In this document: in pieces, positions 1-8,919 of the stretch
Position numbering within the stretch: the stretch's first letter is position 1
How the letters are laid out: every line of letters begins with the position of its first letter
DNA from: Roseovarius sp.
GTDB taxonomy: Bacteria > Pseudomonadota > Alphaproteobacteria > Rhodobacterales > Rhodobacteraceae
Reading direction: 5' to 3'
Assembly: GCA_007125415.1 (NCBI GenBank)
Contig: SLDH01000271.1
Location: 1 to 21,844 of the forward strand
DNA: 21,844 bases
Notes under the pieces: model-generated
Databases searched by the model: none
Told to the model about the DNA's origin: nothing
Seen by the model: only the letters and a program-made list of their open reading frames with translations
Position numbers and translations under genes: made by a program

Positions 1-174
1 GCACGCCACCCAAGCCTGACAACAGCGCTCAAGACCTTGATCGAAGCCGAGACCGAAGGGCGGCGGGTGTGGTCCATCCAGTATCAGATGCGCATCGCCC
101 AATTCCCCCACTCCAAGGACTGCGCCACCTTCGACCATGGCGCTGCGACCGTCACCAGAACGCAGATCGACCCG
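1..174 (+). pseudogene. IstB-like (IS21 helper ATPase) fragment, 5' end outside window
   Basis: Frame 1 is open from the first base. It reads a helix-rich stretch containing EAETEGRRVWSIQYQMRIAQ followed by FPHSKDCATFDHG. This resembles the N-terminal region of one IstB subgroup, where a pattern like E..ERQARSI.YQ...A..P..KD...FDF precedes the Walker A loop. No Walker A motif (GxxGxGKT) follows: after about base 174 the reading frame continues but loses resemblance. I therefore read it as a truncated or decayed insertion-sequence fragment at the edge of the island. The family match is from memory of the pattern, so it is moderate at best. It could also be an intact gene start interrupted by a frameshift. 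Confidence 0.42.
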
Positions 175-743
175 TTCTGCCTCGGCGCCCCGGTGTCCCG
201 AAGCGCCCATCCAGGGTCGGGCGTCACCCTCCTCTTGATGTGGAGACGTAGGGGGAAGAACGGCTTCCCTCGCTTTTGCAGCCCCGGTTCATTTTTCAGC
301 AGCCTGTCAAATGTCACGCTCGCTCAGATTTGAATGCAGATTGCCATCTTCGAGCAACAGCCCCAACACCTATAGCGAGTTGCGTCTGATCGGGTTCACC
401 TCTTCCCGATAACAGGGCTTGCGGCCGCCGTGGGGCGGGCGGGCGCATGCCCGGGCCGCAAGCGGCCCGTGCGAGGCTGAAGCCCATTTGGCGCAACATG
501 CTATAAGGCAGTGCCCGCCGAAACGGAGGGGTCAAGCAACCAGGACGCCGCGTCTTCGTCGCTCCATTCTCGAATGTCGCATCCACGATGATGCGCCCTT
601 CCATGGCAGTTCCCCTCTCATTGACCCACCGACTTACACAGACACCCCCATGTTCTGCCCACTCTCGAAAGCCGCGGCGGCGTTGCTCTGACTGGTTCCA
701 GCGCTGCTTGTTGCCCGCGCCGATGACCAGATCGGGGTTCGCT
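175..743. other. Region without a recognisable gene
   Basis: Open frames exist on both strands (for example 314-757 minus from a TTG, and 419-691 plus), but none has a recognisable domain, a convincing ribosome-binding site or a clean start. The stretch TTTTTCAGCAGCCTG (292-306) resembles the end sequences of some insertion elements, which would fit the IstB-like fragment just upstream. An 8-bp perfect inverted repeat CGGGCCGC/GCGGCCCG (452-459 and 462-469) could form a tight hairpin about 280 bases beyond the end of the leftward operon, without a T tract. I see nothing else here. Confidence 0.5.
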
Positions 744-2840
744 TCACGGATCGTCAATCTGCATCACGACGTCGATCACCAGCACCCCGTTCTGGTAGAC
801 GAACAACGGGTTGATCTCGATTTCGGCGATGCTCTCCGCATGGGAGATCGCGTAACCCGCCAGACCGGAAAGCGCGGCTACCAGTGCCGACTGGTCGGCA
901 GCCGGCGCCCCGCGAAAGCCCCGCAATAGCGCCGACACCCTCAACCCGTCCAGCGCCTTTGCAATCTCGGCTGGTGTGGCGGGCAGCAGCAACGATACCG
1001 TGTCGCCCAACAGTTCCACGAAAATGCCGCCGCTGCCCAGCGTCATGGCAAGGCCGAACTGCGCATCACGACGGATACCCACCACCAACTCTGCCAGCGG
1101 CGGCGCGGCCATCACCTCCACAAGGAACCGGTCGCTTAAGGCTTGTTCCGAGTAGCGCGCGACGCGGTCGCGCATCTCGTCTGCGGCGCGCGCCAGGGCC
1201 TCTGGGCCGTCCAGTGCAAGGGCCACGGCGCCGGCCTCGGTCTTGTGAGCAAGCCCCTCGCCCATCATCTTCAGCACCACCGGGTACCCAAGCGCATCGG
1301 CGATCTCGCACAGCCGGTCACCCGAAACCTGCCGCCCACTGGGGACCGGCAGCCCGGCATCGGCCAGCCTCTCCTTGCCCGAGGCCTCACTTAGAAGCCG
1401 CGGCCGTCTGACCGGAGGCGCGACCAGAAGCGGCTCCGGCGGAGCCGCGAGAATGCGCGCCCGCGCCATGGACCACGAGGCCGCATCGCGGATCGCATTC
1501 AGCGCCTCGTGCAGCCCCTGCATCGGAGCGATCCCCCTTGCGATGAAATGCTCTCGGATATGCGGCCCGATATTCTCGGGAATGGTGGCGCAGATCACGG
1601 CGGGCAACCCTGCGGCGCGGGCTGCCTCGGCAAAGGCCAATCCGTCATTGAGATAGAGCTGTTCCGTGCTGTCCAGCCCCGGCGCCGGGTAATCTTGCAC
1701 CAGAAGCGTGGCGTGCGCCGGCACCTGCGCCATTGCCGCGGCGAAAACAGGTGCGGTGTGCTTGGGCTGGCCCCAGATGGGCGTCGTGTAATCCAGCGGG
1801 TTGCTCACCGTCGCGATGGGTGGCAACAGCACCTCCAGCGCCCGGCGCGCGGCTTCATCCGGCGCAGGAAACCTGAGCCCGATGGCCTCACCATGATCGG
1901 CCACCATCGTCGCCCCGCCACCCGAACAGGTGAAGCCCAGCACCGCATCCCCGCTTGGCGCGCCCGCGACACAGAGAAACTTCAACGTCTCCAGAAACTG
2001 CGAAGGGTTGGTTACGCCGATCACGCCGGTGCGGGCGAAAAGCGCGTCATAAAGCGCGCTGGCGCCGGCAAGCGAGCCGGTGTGGCTGAGCGTCAGGCTT
2101 TCGCCGATGGACGATCGGCCGGTCTTGAGCGCCACCACCGGCGTGCCCGCGCGCAGCGCCTTCAGCGCGACCCGCTCGAAGGCCGGGATATCCGCCAACC
2201 CCTCGATATGCAGGCCGATGGCGCGCACCTCCGGCCGTTCGCAGAGCAGGTCCACCAGCTCGGTCAGGCCCAGATCGGCCTGATTGCCCGCTGATACCAT
2301 GTAGGCCAGCGGCAGCGTGCGCTGGCTCATCGTGATATCGGAAGAGAACATGCCCGACTGGGTGATGATTGCCGCACCGTAGCCGGGGCAGGCCCCGCCA
2401 TGCGCGAAGGGCCAGAGCGCCGACTTGCCGATGTAATTGATGATCCCGTAGCAATTGGGCCCGATCAGAACCATGTCGCCCAGCGCGGCCTTCAGCGCTT
2501 CCTCGAGCCTGCGGCCCTCCTCATGCGCCTCACCGAACCCGGCGGTATAGCAGACGATCCCGCCGGCACCCATCGCAGCCAGCTCCGCCACCGCCCCCGG
2601 CACGGCCGGCGCGGGAACGGCCAGAAACACCGCGTCCGGTGCCTCGGGCAGGTCTCCGATGGACGCCAGGCAGGCCAGCCCGGCGAGGCTTTCGCGCCTC
2701 GGGTTCACCGCCCACATCAGCCCGGCAAACCCCGCGCGCCGCGCCTCGCCGATGGCTACGCCCGCATCGGCTCCACCGATGAAGGCGATATGGCGCGGGT
2801 TCAGCAGGCGTTCGAAATTCTGCCGTTTGACGGGGGTCAT
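744..2840 (-). CDS. NDP-forming acyl-CoA synthetase (acetate-CoA ligase family), 698 aa
   Basis: This is a single-chain member of the ADP/NDP-forming acyl-CoA synthetase family, which makes acyl-CoA thioesters from free acids with ATP through a phosphohistidine. Domain order is visible: an N-terminal CoA-binding Rossmann domain (about 10-135), succinyl-CoA-ligase-like domains (about 150-450) containing the SHTGSLAG loop whose His253 is the expected phosphorylated residue, and a C-terminal ATP-grasp domain (about 480-695; GYPVVLKMMGEGLAHKTEAG near its start, EINPLFV near its end). The length is normal for the fused form. It is the last gene of the leftward operon, starting 3 bases after the acyl-CoA dehydrogenase stop. 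The context suggests activation of an imported betaine-like acid such as gamma-butyrobetaine for dehydrogenation. That substrate is an inference; the family also activates acetate, aryl acids and dicarboxylates. Confidence 0.9.
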   Translation of the reverse strand: MTPVKRQNFERLLNPRHIAFIGGADAGVAIGEARRAGFAGLMWAVNPRRESLAGLACLASIGDLPEAPDAVFLAVPAPAVPGAVAELAAMGAGGIVCYTAGFGEAHEEGRRLEEALKAALGDMVLIGPNCYGIINYIGKSALWPFAHGGACPGYGAAIITQSGMFSSDITMSQRTLPLAYMVSAGNQADLGLTELVDLLCERPEVRAIGLHIEGLADIPAFERVALKALRAGTPVVALKTGRSSIGESLTLSHTGSLAGASALYDALFARTGVIGVTNPSQFLETLKFLCVAGAPSGDAVLGFTCSGGGATMVADHGEAIGLRFPAPDEAARRALEVLLPPIATVSNPLDYTTPIWGQPKHTAPVFAAAMAQVPAHATLLVQDYPAPGLDSTEQLYLNDGLAFAEAARAAGLPAVICATIPENIGPHIREHFIARGIAPMQGLHEALNAIRDAASWSMARARILAAPPEPLLVAPPVRRPRLLSEASGKERLADAGLPVPSGRQVSGDRLCEIADALGYPVVLKMMGEGLAHKTEAGAVALALDGPEALARAADEMRDRVARYSEQALSDRFLVEVMAAPPLAELVVGIRRDAQFGLAMTLGSGGIFVELLGDTVSLLLPATPAEIAKALDGLRVSALLRGFRGAPAADQSALVAALSGLAGYAISHAESIAEIEINPLFVYQNGVLVIDVVMQIDDP

Positions 2841-2843
2841 GGG

Positions 2844-4004
2844 TCAGGCCCCGTATAGCCGCAGGATCGACCGGGTGATGATGTGGCGCTGGATTTCACT
2901 GGTGCCGTCCCAGATCCGTTCCAGTCGGCTGTCGCGCCACAGACGCTGGATCGGCAATTCCTCCATCAGGCCCATGCCGCCATGGATCTGAACCGCGTCA
3001 TCCGCGATCCGGCCCAGCATTTCCGAGCAGAAGACCTTGACCATCGCGGCATCGGCATCCGACATGGTGCCGCGTTCGTGCCGGGCCACGGCGTCGGCCA
3101 CCATCAGATCGGCGGCACGCAGGGTCATCGCCCCGTCGGCCAGCCGGAACCCGGTGGCCTGAAAGCGCCCGATGGGCTGGCCGAACTGTCGGCGGGTGGC
3201 CGCCCATTCGCTGGCCATGTCCAGGATACGCTCGGCCTTGCCACAGCAGCTGGCCCCGACCCAGATGCGCCCCATGCCCAGCCACTGGTTGGCGACTTCG
3301 AAGCCTCGCCCCTCCTCGCCCAGAATCTGCTCAGGGCCCAGACGCACATCCTCGAAGCTCAGCTGAAAGGTCTTGTAGCCGCGATAGCTGACCGACTTCG
3401 TCCCCTCGCGGCAGTCGAACCCGGGCAGACCCACATCCACCAGAAATGCGGTGACGCGCTTGCGCGGCCCGCGCGGGGTGTCATCCTCGCCAGTGGCGGC
3501 GAAGACGATGGCGAAATCGGGCATGCAGGGCCCCGAAATGAAGTGTTTCGAGCCGTTCAGGATCCAGTCATCGCCGTCGCGCCGCCCGGTCGAGCGCATG
3601 CCCATCGCGTCCGATCCCGCCTCGGGCTCGGTCAGTGCGAACAGCTCGCGCTTTTCGCCGGTCACGCAGGGCAGCAGGTAGCGTTCGCGCTGGTCACCCT
3701 CGCAGGCCAGCAGGATTTCCGTTGGCCGCGCCGCCCAGGAATGCAGCGCGTGGGTAGTCTTGCCGTATTCGCGCTCGATCAGGTGTTGCGCGGACAGCGA
3801 GAGGCCGCCGCCGCCCACCTCCTCGGGCAGGTTGCAGGCGTAAAGTCCGATTTCCCTGGACTTGGCCTCGATCTCGCGGCCAAGTTCCTCGGGCACCTCG
3901 CCGGTGCTGTCGACCATCTCCTCGTGTGGAAAGAAATTCTCTTCCATGAAGGCGCGCACGGTGCTCAACAGCAGTTCGTTCTCGTGACTGGTCTGGAAGT
4001 TCAT
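2844..4004 (-). CDS. Acyl-CoA dehydrogenase, 386 aa
   Basis: This is a FAD-dependent acyl-CoA dehydrogenase of normal length with all three family domains. LTEPEAGSDA in the beta domain contacts FAD and substrate, GRIWVGASCCGKAERILDMA belongs to the C-terminal helical domain, and QIHGGMGLMEELPIQRLWRD is a strong family signature. At the position of the usual catalytic glutamate (Glu376 of medium-chain dehydrogenase, in YEGT) this protein has Asp366 in IWDGTSEIQR; the alternative base position used by isovaleryl-CoA dehydrogenase aligns with glycine. It sits 4 bases downstream of a permease stop and 3 bases upstream of the acyl-CoA synthetase, so it is tightly co-translated. A role as gamma-butyrobetainyl-CoA dehydrogenase (to crotonobetainyl-CoA) fits the neighbours, but the substrate is inferred. 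Confidence 0.9.
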   Translation of the reverse strand: MNFQTSHENELLLSTVRAFMEENFFPHEEMVDSTGEVPEELGREIEAKSREIGLYACNLPEEVGGGGLSLSAQHLIEREYGKTTHALHSWAARPTEILLACEGDQRERYLLPCVTGEKRELFALTEPEAGSDAMGMRSTGRRDGDDWILNGSKHFISGPCMPDFAIVFAATGEDDTPRGPRKRVTAFLVDVGLPGFDCREGTKSVSYRGYKTFQLSFEDVRLGPEQILGEEGRGFEVANQWLGMGRIWVGASCCGKAERILDMASEWAATRRQFGQPIGRFQATGFRLADGAMTLRAADLMVADAVARHERGTMSDADAAMVKVFCSEMLGRIADDAVQIHGGMGLMEELPIQRLWRDSRLERIWDGTSEIQRHIITRSILRLYGA

Positions 4005-4008
4005 GGGT

Positions 4009-4812
4009 TCAGTCCTTTGATGCTGCGCCTTGCGCGCGGCGGCGCGCGATGACGGCCGAGATGGCGAAGGCGATCAGGGTGATGGCGATCAGCACCACCG
4101 CCGCTGCGGCGACCGTGGGGTCGGTGTTTTCGCGGATGCCGTTCCACATCCGGCGGGGCAGGGTGTAGACGTTGAATTTGGAAATGAAGAGCGTGACGAC
4201 GATCTCGTCCCAACTGAGGATGAAGGCGAAAAGCGCCCCGGCATAGACGCCCGGCTTGACCGACGGCAGGATCACCCGGCGCATCGTCGTCCAATTCGAG
4301 GCGCCGAGATTACGGCTCGCCTGTTCCAGCCTGGGATCGAAATTGGCGAGGCTCGCGCTCACGGTGATCAGCACCAGTGGCGTCGCCAGAACCGTATGGG
4401 CCAGGATCAGGCCCGGGTAGCTGTCGATCAGCCCCATCGGCACCAGCAGGCGATAAAACACCATGGCCGAGATGATTTGCGGAATGATCAGCGGCAACAA
4501 CAGGAAGGCCCGCACGATCTCGGTGTTGCGCGAGGTCACCCGCCACAGCCCGATGGCACAGAGCGTGCCCAGCGTGGTGGCCAGTATCGCCGTGCTCGCG
4601 GCGATGATTCCGCTTTGGGCAAAGCTCGATAGCCAGTCGGGACTGGTGAAAAGATGCCTGAAATGCCGCAGCGAATACTCGCCCTCGGGCATCGAAAGGA
4701 ACCGCTTCGGCGTCAGTGACACGGGGATGGCAATGAGTGCCGGCAGCACGAGAAAAAGCAGCACCATCCATGCGCCCACCCGGTTCAGCCGATCAAACAA
4801 CCCCGGTTTCAT
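4009..4812 (-). CDS. ABC transporter permease, PotC-like, 267 aa
   Basis: This inner-membrane permease of a spermidine/putrescine-type (PotABCD-like) importer has six predicted hydrophobic segments, the first around residues 14-33. The EAA loop that contacts the ATPase reads EQASRNLGASNWTTMRRVIL. I place the start at 4812 (MKPGLF) rather than at an upstream in-frame ATG. The 4812 start overlaps the stop of the preceding permease as ATGA (4809-4812), and the upstream extension is hydrophilic, His-rich and unlike a permease N terminus. It pairs with the permease at 4809-5660, the binding protein at 5768-6877 and the ATPase at 6958-7959. The substrate is unknown; the neighbouring enzymes suggest carnitine, gamma-butyrobetaine or a related onium compound rather than a polyamine. 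Confidence 0.9.
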   Translation of the reverse strand: MKPGLFDRLNRVGAWMVLLFLVLPALIAIPVSLTPKRFLSMPEGEYSLRHFRHLFTSPDWLSSFAQSGIIAASTAILATTLGTLCAIGLWRVTSRNTEIVRAFLLLPLIIPQIISAMVFYRLLVPMGLIDSYPGLILAHTVLATPLVLITVSASLANFDPRLEQASRNLGASNWTTMRRVILPSVKPGVYAGALFAFILSWDEIVVTLFISKFNVYTLPRRMWNGIRENTDPTVAAAAVVLIAITLIAFAISAVIARRRAQGAASKD

Positions 4813-5660
4813 CGCGTGGCTCCACCGCCAAAGACAGTGGTGAGCCGCATGAAGCGCGACATGATCCACAAAAGAGCCAGCACTCCGATCAACATCAGTG
4901 TGCCCAGCATCGCCGCCGTACCCCAACGCAGCGTCACCAGAAGTTGCACGCTGATGTATTCCGCGACCATCAGGACCCTGCCGCCCCCGAGGATCGCCGG
5001 CGTGACATAGAAGCCGAGGCTCAGGATGAAAACCAGAAGCGACGAGGCCACGATGCCGGGAATGGTCAACGGCAGGTAGATCCGCCGGAAGGTCTGCACC
5101 CCATTGGCACCGAGATTGCGCGAGGCCGCCATCACGCGCGGATCAAGTGTCTGCATGTTGGCCATCAGTGGCAGCACCGCATAGGGTATCATGTAGTGCA
5201 CCATCCCGATCAGCACGCCCAGTTCGTTGCGCATGAACCTTACGGGCCGATCGATCAGGCCGATCGCCTCCATCCCGCTGTTCACAACGCCATTATGGCC
5301 CAGCAACATCAACCAGGCGAAAGTCCGCACGAGGACCGAGATCCAGAAGCTGATGAGCAACAGCGTCAGCATCCAGTTCTGGCTTTTTTGATGCGCATGC
5401 ACCATCGCGTAGGCCAGACAATAGCCGATCACGACGCTGAATACGGTGGTGATCGCGCAGATGCGGAGGGTCGTCCAAAGGATGCGGGCCAGCGCGTCCG
5501 ATTCCGTCAACATACGGTAGTTGCCGAGCCCCGGCTCGGGGTCCGTCAAGCTCAGCCACAGGATATTGACGAGCGGCCCGAGGTAGAACGCCACCACCAA
5601 CAGGAAAAAGGGCGCAACCAGAAGCCATCCGGGGCTGATGTATCGTGTCAGTGCCTGCAT
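4809..5660 (-). CDS. ABC transporter permease, PotB-like, 283 aa
   Basis: This is the first of the two permeases of the leftward PotABCD-like importer. It has an N-terminal transmembrane helix (about residues 11-36), further hydrophobic segments through the protein, and an EAA loop reading ASRNLGANGVQTFRRIYLPL, as expected for the binding-protein-dependent transport family. Its stop codon overlaps the start of the second permease in a 4-base ATGA, implying translational coupling and a 1:1 heterodimeric channel. It begins 107 bases after the binding-protein stop, across a spacer holding two strong hairpins, so its expression may be lower than that of the binding protein. The ribosome-binding site before the ATG is weak (CAGG). 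Confidence 0.9.
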   Translation of the reverse strand: MQALTRYISPGWLLVAPFFLLVVAFYLGPLVNILWLSLTDPEPGLGNYRMLTESDALARILWTTLRICAITTVFSVVIGYCLAYAMVHAHQKSQNWMLTLLLISFWISVLVRTFAWLMLLGHNGVVNSGMEAIGLIDRPVRFMRNELGVLIGMVHYMIPYAVLPLMANMQTLDPRVMAASRNLGANGVQTFRRIYLPLTIPGIVASSLLVFILSLGFYVTPAILGGGRVLMVAEYISVQLLVTLRWGTAAMLGTLMLIGVLALLWIMSRFMRLTTVFGGGATR

Positions 5661-5687
5661 CCTGAAGTGTCTTTGCGCATTATCCAG

Positions 5688-5759
5688 GCCCGGGGCCGTT
5701 CGCCGGCCCGGGCAGTGTCAGGAATGGCCAGCCCGTGCCCTAGCTGGGCCGGGCTGGCC
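5688..5759 (-). repeat. Two tandem GC-rich hairpins between binding-protein and permease genes
   Basis: The first hairpin in transcription order has 10-bp perfect arms (GGCCAGCCCG 5726-5735, CGGGCTGGCC 5750-5759), extended by an inner 4-bp stem (GCCC 5737-5740, GGGC 5746-5749) around a 5-base loop. The second pairs GCCCGGGGCCG (5688-5698) with CGGCCCGGGC (5704-5713), with one bulged G and a 5-base loop. Neither is followed by a run of T on the transcribed strand, so these look like mRNA-stabilising or partial-attenuation structures rather than full terminators. This placement is common in importer operons where the binding protein must exceed the permeases. The regulatory role is inferred. 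Confidence 0.75.
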
Positions 5760-5767
5760 GGTTCGGT

Positions 5768-6877
5768 TCAGCTGATGGCGTCGAGGAAGGCGTTCACCGC
5801 CTCGCTGCTGTTCTCACCCCACCAGACCGGATCGTTAAAGACGATCTTGTCGATGTTCTGGGCCGAGGTGATGGCATAGGCTTGTTGATGCTCGGGTATC
5901 TGGCTGAACGCCTCGGGGTTCGAGGGGGTCATGCCGAGGCATTCCAGAATCGCCAGCTGGGAGGGCACCTCTTGCGCCGTGGCGATGAACTGCATCGCCG
6001 CCTCGCGACCCGCCGGGTTGCCCTTGGGCACGATATAGGCACCGGGCATGGCCATGGCCTGATTGTTGACCAGCTTGTAGCGTCCCTCGGTGTCCTCCTC
6101 GATGTTCTTCCCGCGGTTCTGCCAGATGATTGCCATCGACGCTTCGCCCGAGACCACCATGGAATGCACTTCCGAACCGGAACCCCAGTAGATGCTGTCA
6201 TCCTTGATCGACTGGATCTTGGCCAGCGCCCGCTCCATGTCGAGTGGGTAAAGCTGGTCGCCCGGAACGCCGTCGGCCATCAGCGCGGCCTCAAGCGACC
6301 CGTTGGCCCATTTGTACAGCGACCGCGTGCCCGGGAATTTCTCCGTATCGAAGAAATCGGCCCAGTTCTGCGGCGGGTTGTCGCCGTAGGCTTCGGTGTC
6401 ATAGACGAAAGCATAACCGTAGAGGATCACCGATACACCGTATTCCAGCGCATATTGCGGCAGGGTGCGCTCCTTGGAAACGATGTCGTAATCAATCGCC
6501 TCCAGATGTCCCGTCGGTCCCAGCGACACGGCGTTGAAAAGATCCCCGTCCGCCACGTCGGCGGTCACGTTTCCGCTGTCCACCATCTCGCGAATCTTGC
6601 CTTCCAGCGGACCCGAGGTGTCAAAGCGCATACCCATGCCGGTCTTTTCCGTGAACGGAACTCCGATGGCGTTGCCATGGCATTCCTCGGAGATGCCACC
6701 CCAGTTCCACATCACGATGTGATCGGCCGCGGCCTGGGCATCGCCCGCCAGAACGGCATTGGTGGCCACACCGGCCGCGCCGCAGAGCGCGAGGAAGGTC
6801 CGGCGGTCCATCCGTCCGGCCCGATAGGCCCTCGCACCGTCGAGCAGCGTTTCCTTCATGAATTGCTTGTCTTGCAT
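5768..6877 (-). CDS. Extracellular solute-binding protein, PotD-like, Tat-exported, 369 aa
   Basis: This is the periplasmic binding protein of the leftward importer. The N terminus carries a twin-arginine signal (RRTFLAL at residues 25-31, then a hydrophobic stretch ending near AGDAQA, probable cleavage about residue 49). The mature part begins HIVMWNWGG and has the layout of polyamine-type binding proteins. Aromatic residues useful for binding a quaternary ammonium group are plentiful. I chose the ATG at 6877 (MQDKQF) over one 12 codons upstream because AAGGAGAGA precedes it at proper spacing. It lies 80 bases after the ATPase stop. The ligand is unknown; carnitine, gamma-butyrobetaine or a similar betaine is the best contextual guess. 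Confidence 0.9.
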   Translation of the reverse strand: MQDKQFMKETLLDGARAYRAGRMDRRTFLALCGAAGVATNAVLAGDAQAAADHIVMWNWGGISEECHGNAIGVPFTEKTGMGMRFDTSGPLEGKIREMVDSGNVTADVADGDLFNAVSLGPTGHLEAIDYDIVSKERTLPQYALEYGVSVILYGYAFVYDTEAYGDNPPQNWADFFDTEKFPGTRSLYKWANGSLEAALMADGVPGDQLYPLDMERALAKIQSIKDDSIYWGSGSEVHSMVVSGEASMAIIWQNRGKNIEEDTEGRYKLVNNQAMAMPGAYIVPKGNPAGREAAMQFIATAQEVPSQLAILECLGMTPSNPEAFSQIPEHQQAYAITSAQNIDKIVFNDPVWWGENSSEAVNAFLDAIS

Positions 6878-6957
6878 TGCAGTCTCTCCTTGTTGGTAGG
6901 CAGGCCGTTTCAACCCTTTGTTATATCGACGCTATTCTTGCGCCCTTGCGAAATCCC

Positions 6958-7955
<998 letters not shown>

Positions 7956-7959
<4 letters not shown>

Positions 7960-8846
7960 CCGTCGGCTCCGCGCAGCTTCAGCTTGTTGCGGGCTTCCTG
8001 CGGGGTCAGGGCGCGGCCGCCCATGCGCTCGATGATCTCGATCACGCGGGTGACAAGCTGGCCATTGGTGGCCAGCACGCCGCGCTCCAGCCAGATATTG
8101 TCCTCCAGCCCCACGCGCACATTGCCGCCCAGCGCCACGGCGGCGGCGGCCATCGGCATCTGGTAGCGCCCGATCCCGAAGCTCGCCCAGCTTGCCCCGG
8201 GCGGTAGTTGCGCCTTCATCGCCGCCATGGTCTCGACCGTCTGGTCGGCGCCCCACGGGATACCGAGGCAGAGCTGGAACATCGGCGGATGGGCAATCAA
8301 CCCTTCCTCGATCATAGCGCGGGCAAATCGGATATGGCCCAGGTCGAAAACTTCCAGTTCGGGCTTCACGCCCCATTCCTTCACCAGCGCGGCCATGCGG
8401 CGCAAAGTTGGCGGGGTGGAAATGTAGATCGTATCGGTGTCGGAAAAGTTGAGCGTGCCGCAATCGAGCGAGCAGATCTCGGGCATGCAGGCCTTCACAT
8501 GCGCCAGCCGCGCCTCGGGGCCGATCATGTCGGTGCCGGGCCCCGGCAGCGCCGGGTCGTCCGCCGAGGGAGCCCAGTCGCCCCCCATGCCCGCCGTCAG
8601 GTTGATCACGACATCCGTGCCGCTCTTGCGTACCAGCGCGACAGCCTCCTCGAAAAGCGCCACATCGCGCGACCCCGCACCCGTCTGCGGATCGCGCACA
8701 TGAATGTGGGCGATGGCCGCTCCCGCCTGTGCAGCCTCGAGGGCTGCATCGGCGATCTGCCGGGGCGTGACCGGCACGTGAGGGCTCTTGCCCGTGGTAT
8801 CCCCTGCACCCGTGACGGCGCACGTGACGACAACCTCGAAGTTCAT
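7956..8846 (-). CDS. Beta-keto acid cleavage enzyme (BKACE), probable 3-dehydrocarnitine cleavage, 296 aa
   Basis: BKACE enzymes are TIM-barrel metalloenzymes that condense a beta-keto acid with acetyl-CoA, giving acetoacetyl-CoA and a new acyl product. Here the metal-binding pair His47 and His49 lies in [10 protein letters not shown], and Glu248 in VGLEDNIW matches the third ligand region; [10 protein letters not shown] is also typical. Length is normal. It is the first gene of the leftward operon, preceded by a strong GGGGGAGG ribosome-binding site, and lies opposite a GATase1-AraC regulator. With a carnitine-dehydrogenase-like gene nearby, the likely substrate is 3-dehydrocarnitine, yielding glycine betaine plus acetoacetyl-CoA. 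That is the role called CdhC in pseudomonads. Family assignment is firm; the substrate is inferred from context. Confidence 0.9.
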
Positions 8847-8919
8847 GTAGCCTCCCCCTTTTTTTCAAGTTTGCGGCCAAGGGTCGCAGATAATATAGAT
8901 TATTCGCCGTTTCCGAGAT
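8847..8919. promoter_or_regulatory. Shared divergent promoter region, BKACE operon / AraC regulator
   Basis: These 73 bases separate two divergent genes and must carry the start signals for the leftward operon and probably for the regulator. The only AT-rich patch is at 8887-8905 and contains the dyad ATAAT-ATAG-ATTAT (8890-8903), a candidate operator or -10 region on either strand. No convincing -35/-10 pair could be fixed by eye. The divergent arrangement suggests the AraC-type protein controls this promoter. Confidence 0.5.

Noticed and set aside
452..469. Hairpin as rho-independent terminator of the long leftward operon
   Set aside because: Good stem but no T tract on either side and nearly 280 bases from the last stop codon.
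314..757. 147-codon minus-strand frame downstream of the acyl-CoA synthetase
   Set aside because: TTG start inside the synthetase gene, no RBS, no recognisable family; cannot be supported as a gene.
2883..4052. 389-codon open frame opposite the acyl-CoA dehydrogenase
   Set aside because: His/Gly/Arg-rich composition with no recognisable domain; mirrors codon bias of the real gene on the other strand.
4737..5879. 380-codon open frame opposite the permeases
   Set aside because: Very rich in His, Gln, Arg and Asp as expected for the antisense of hydrophobic codons; no domain or RBS.
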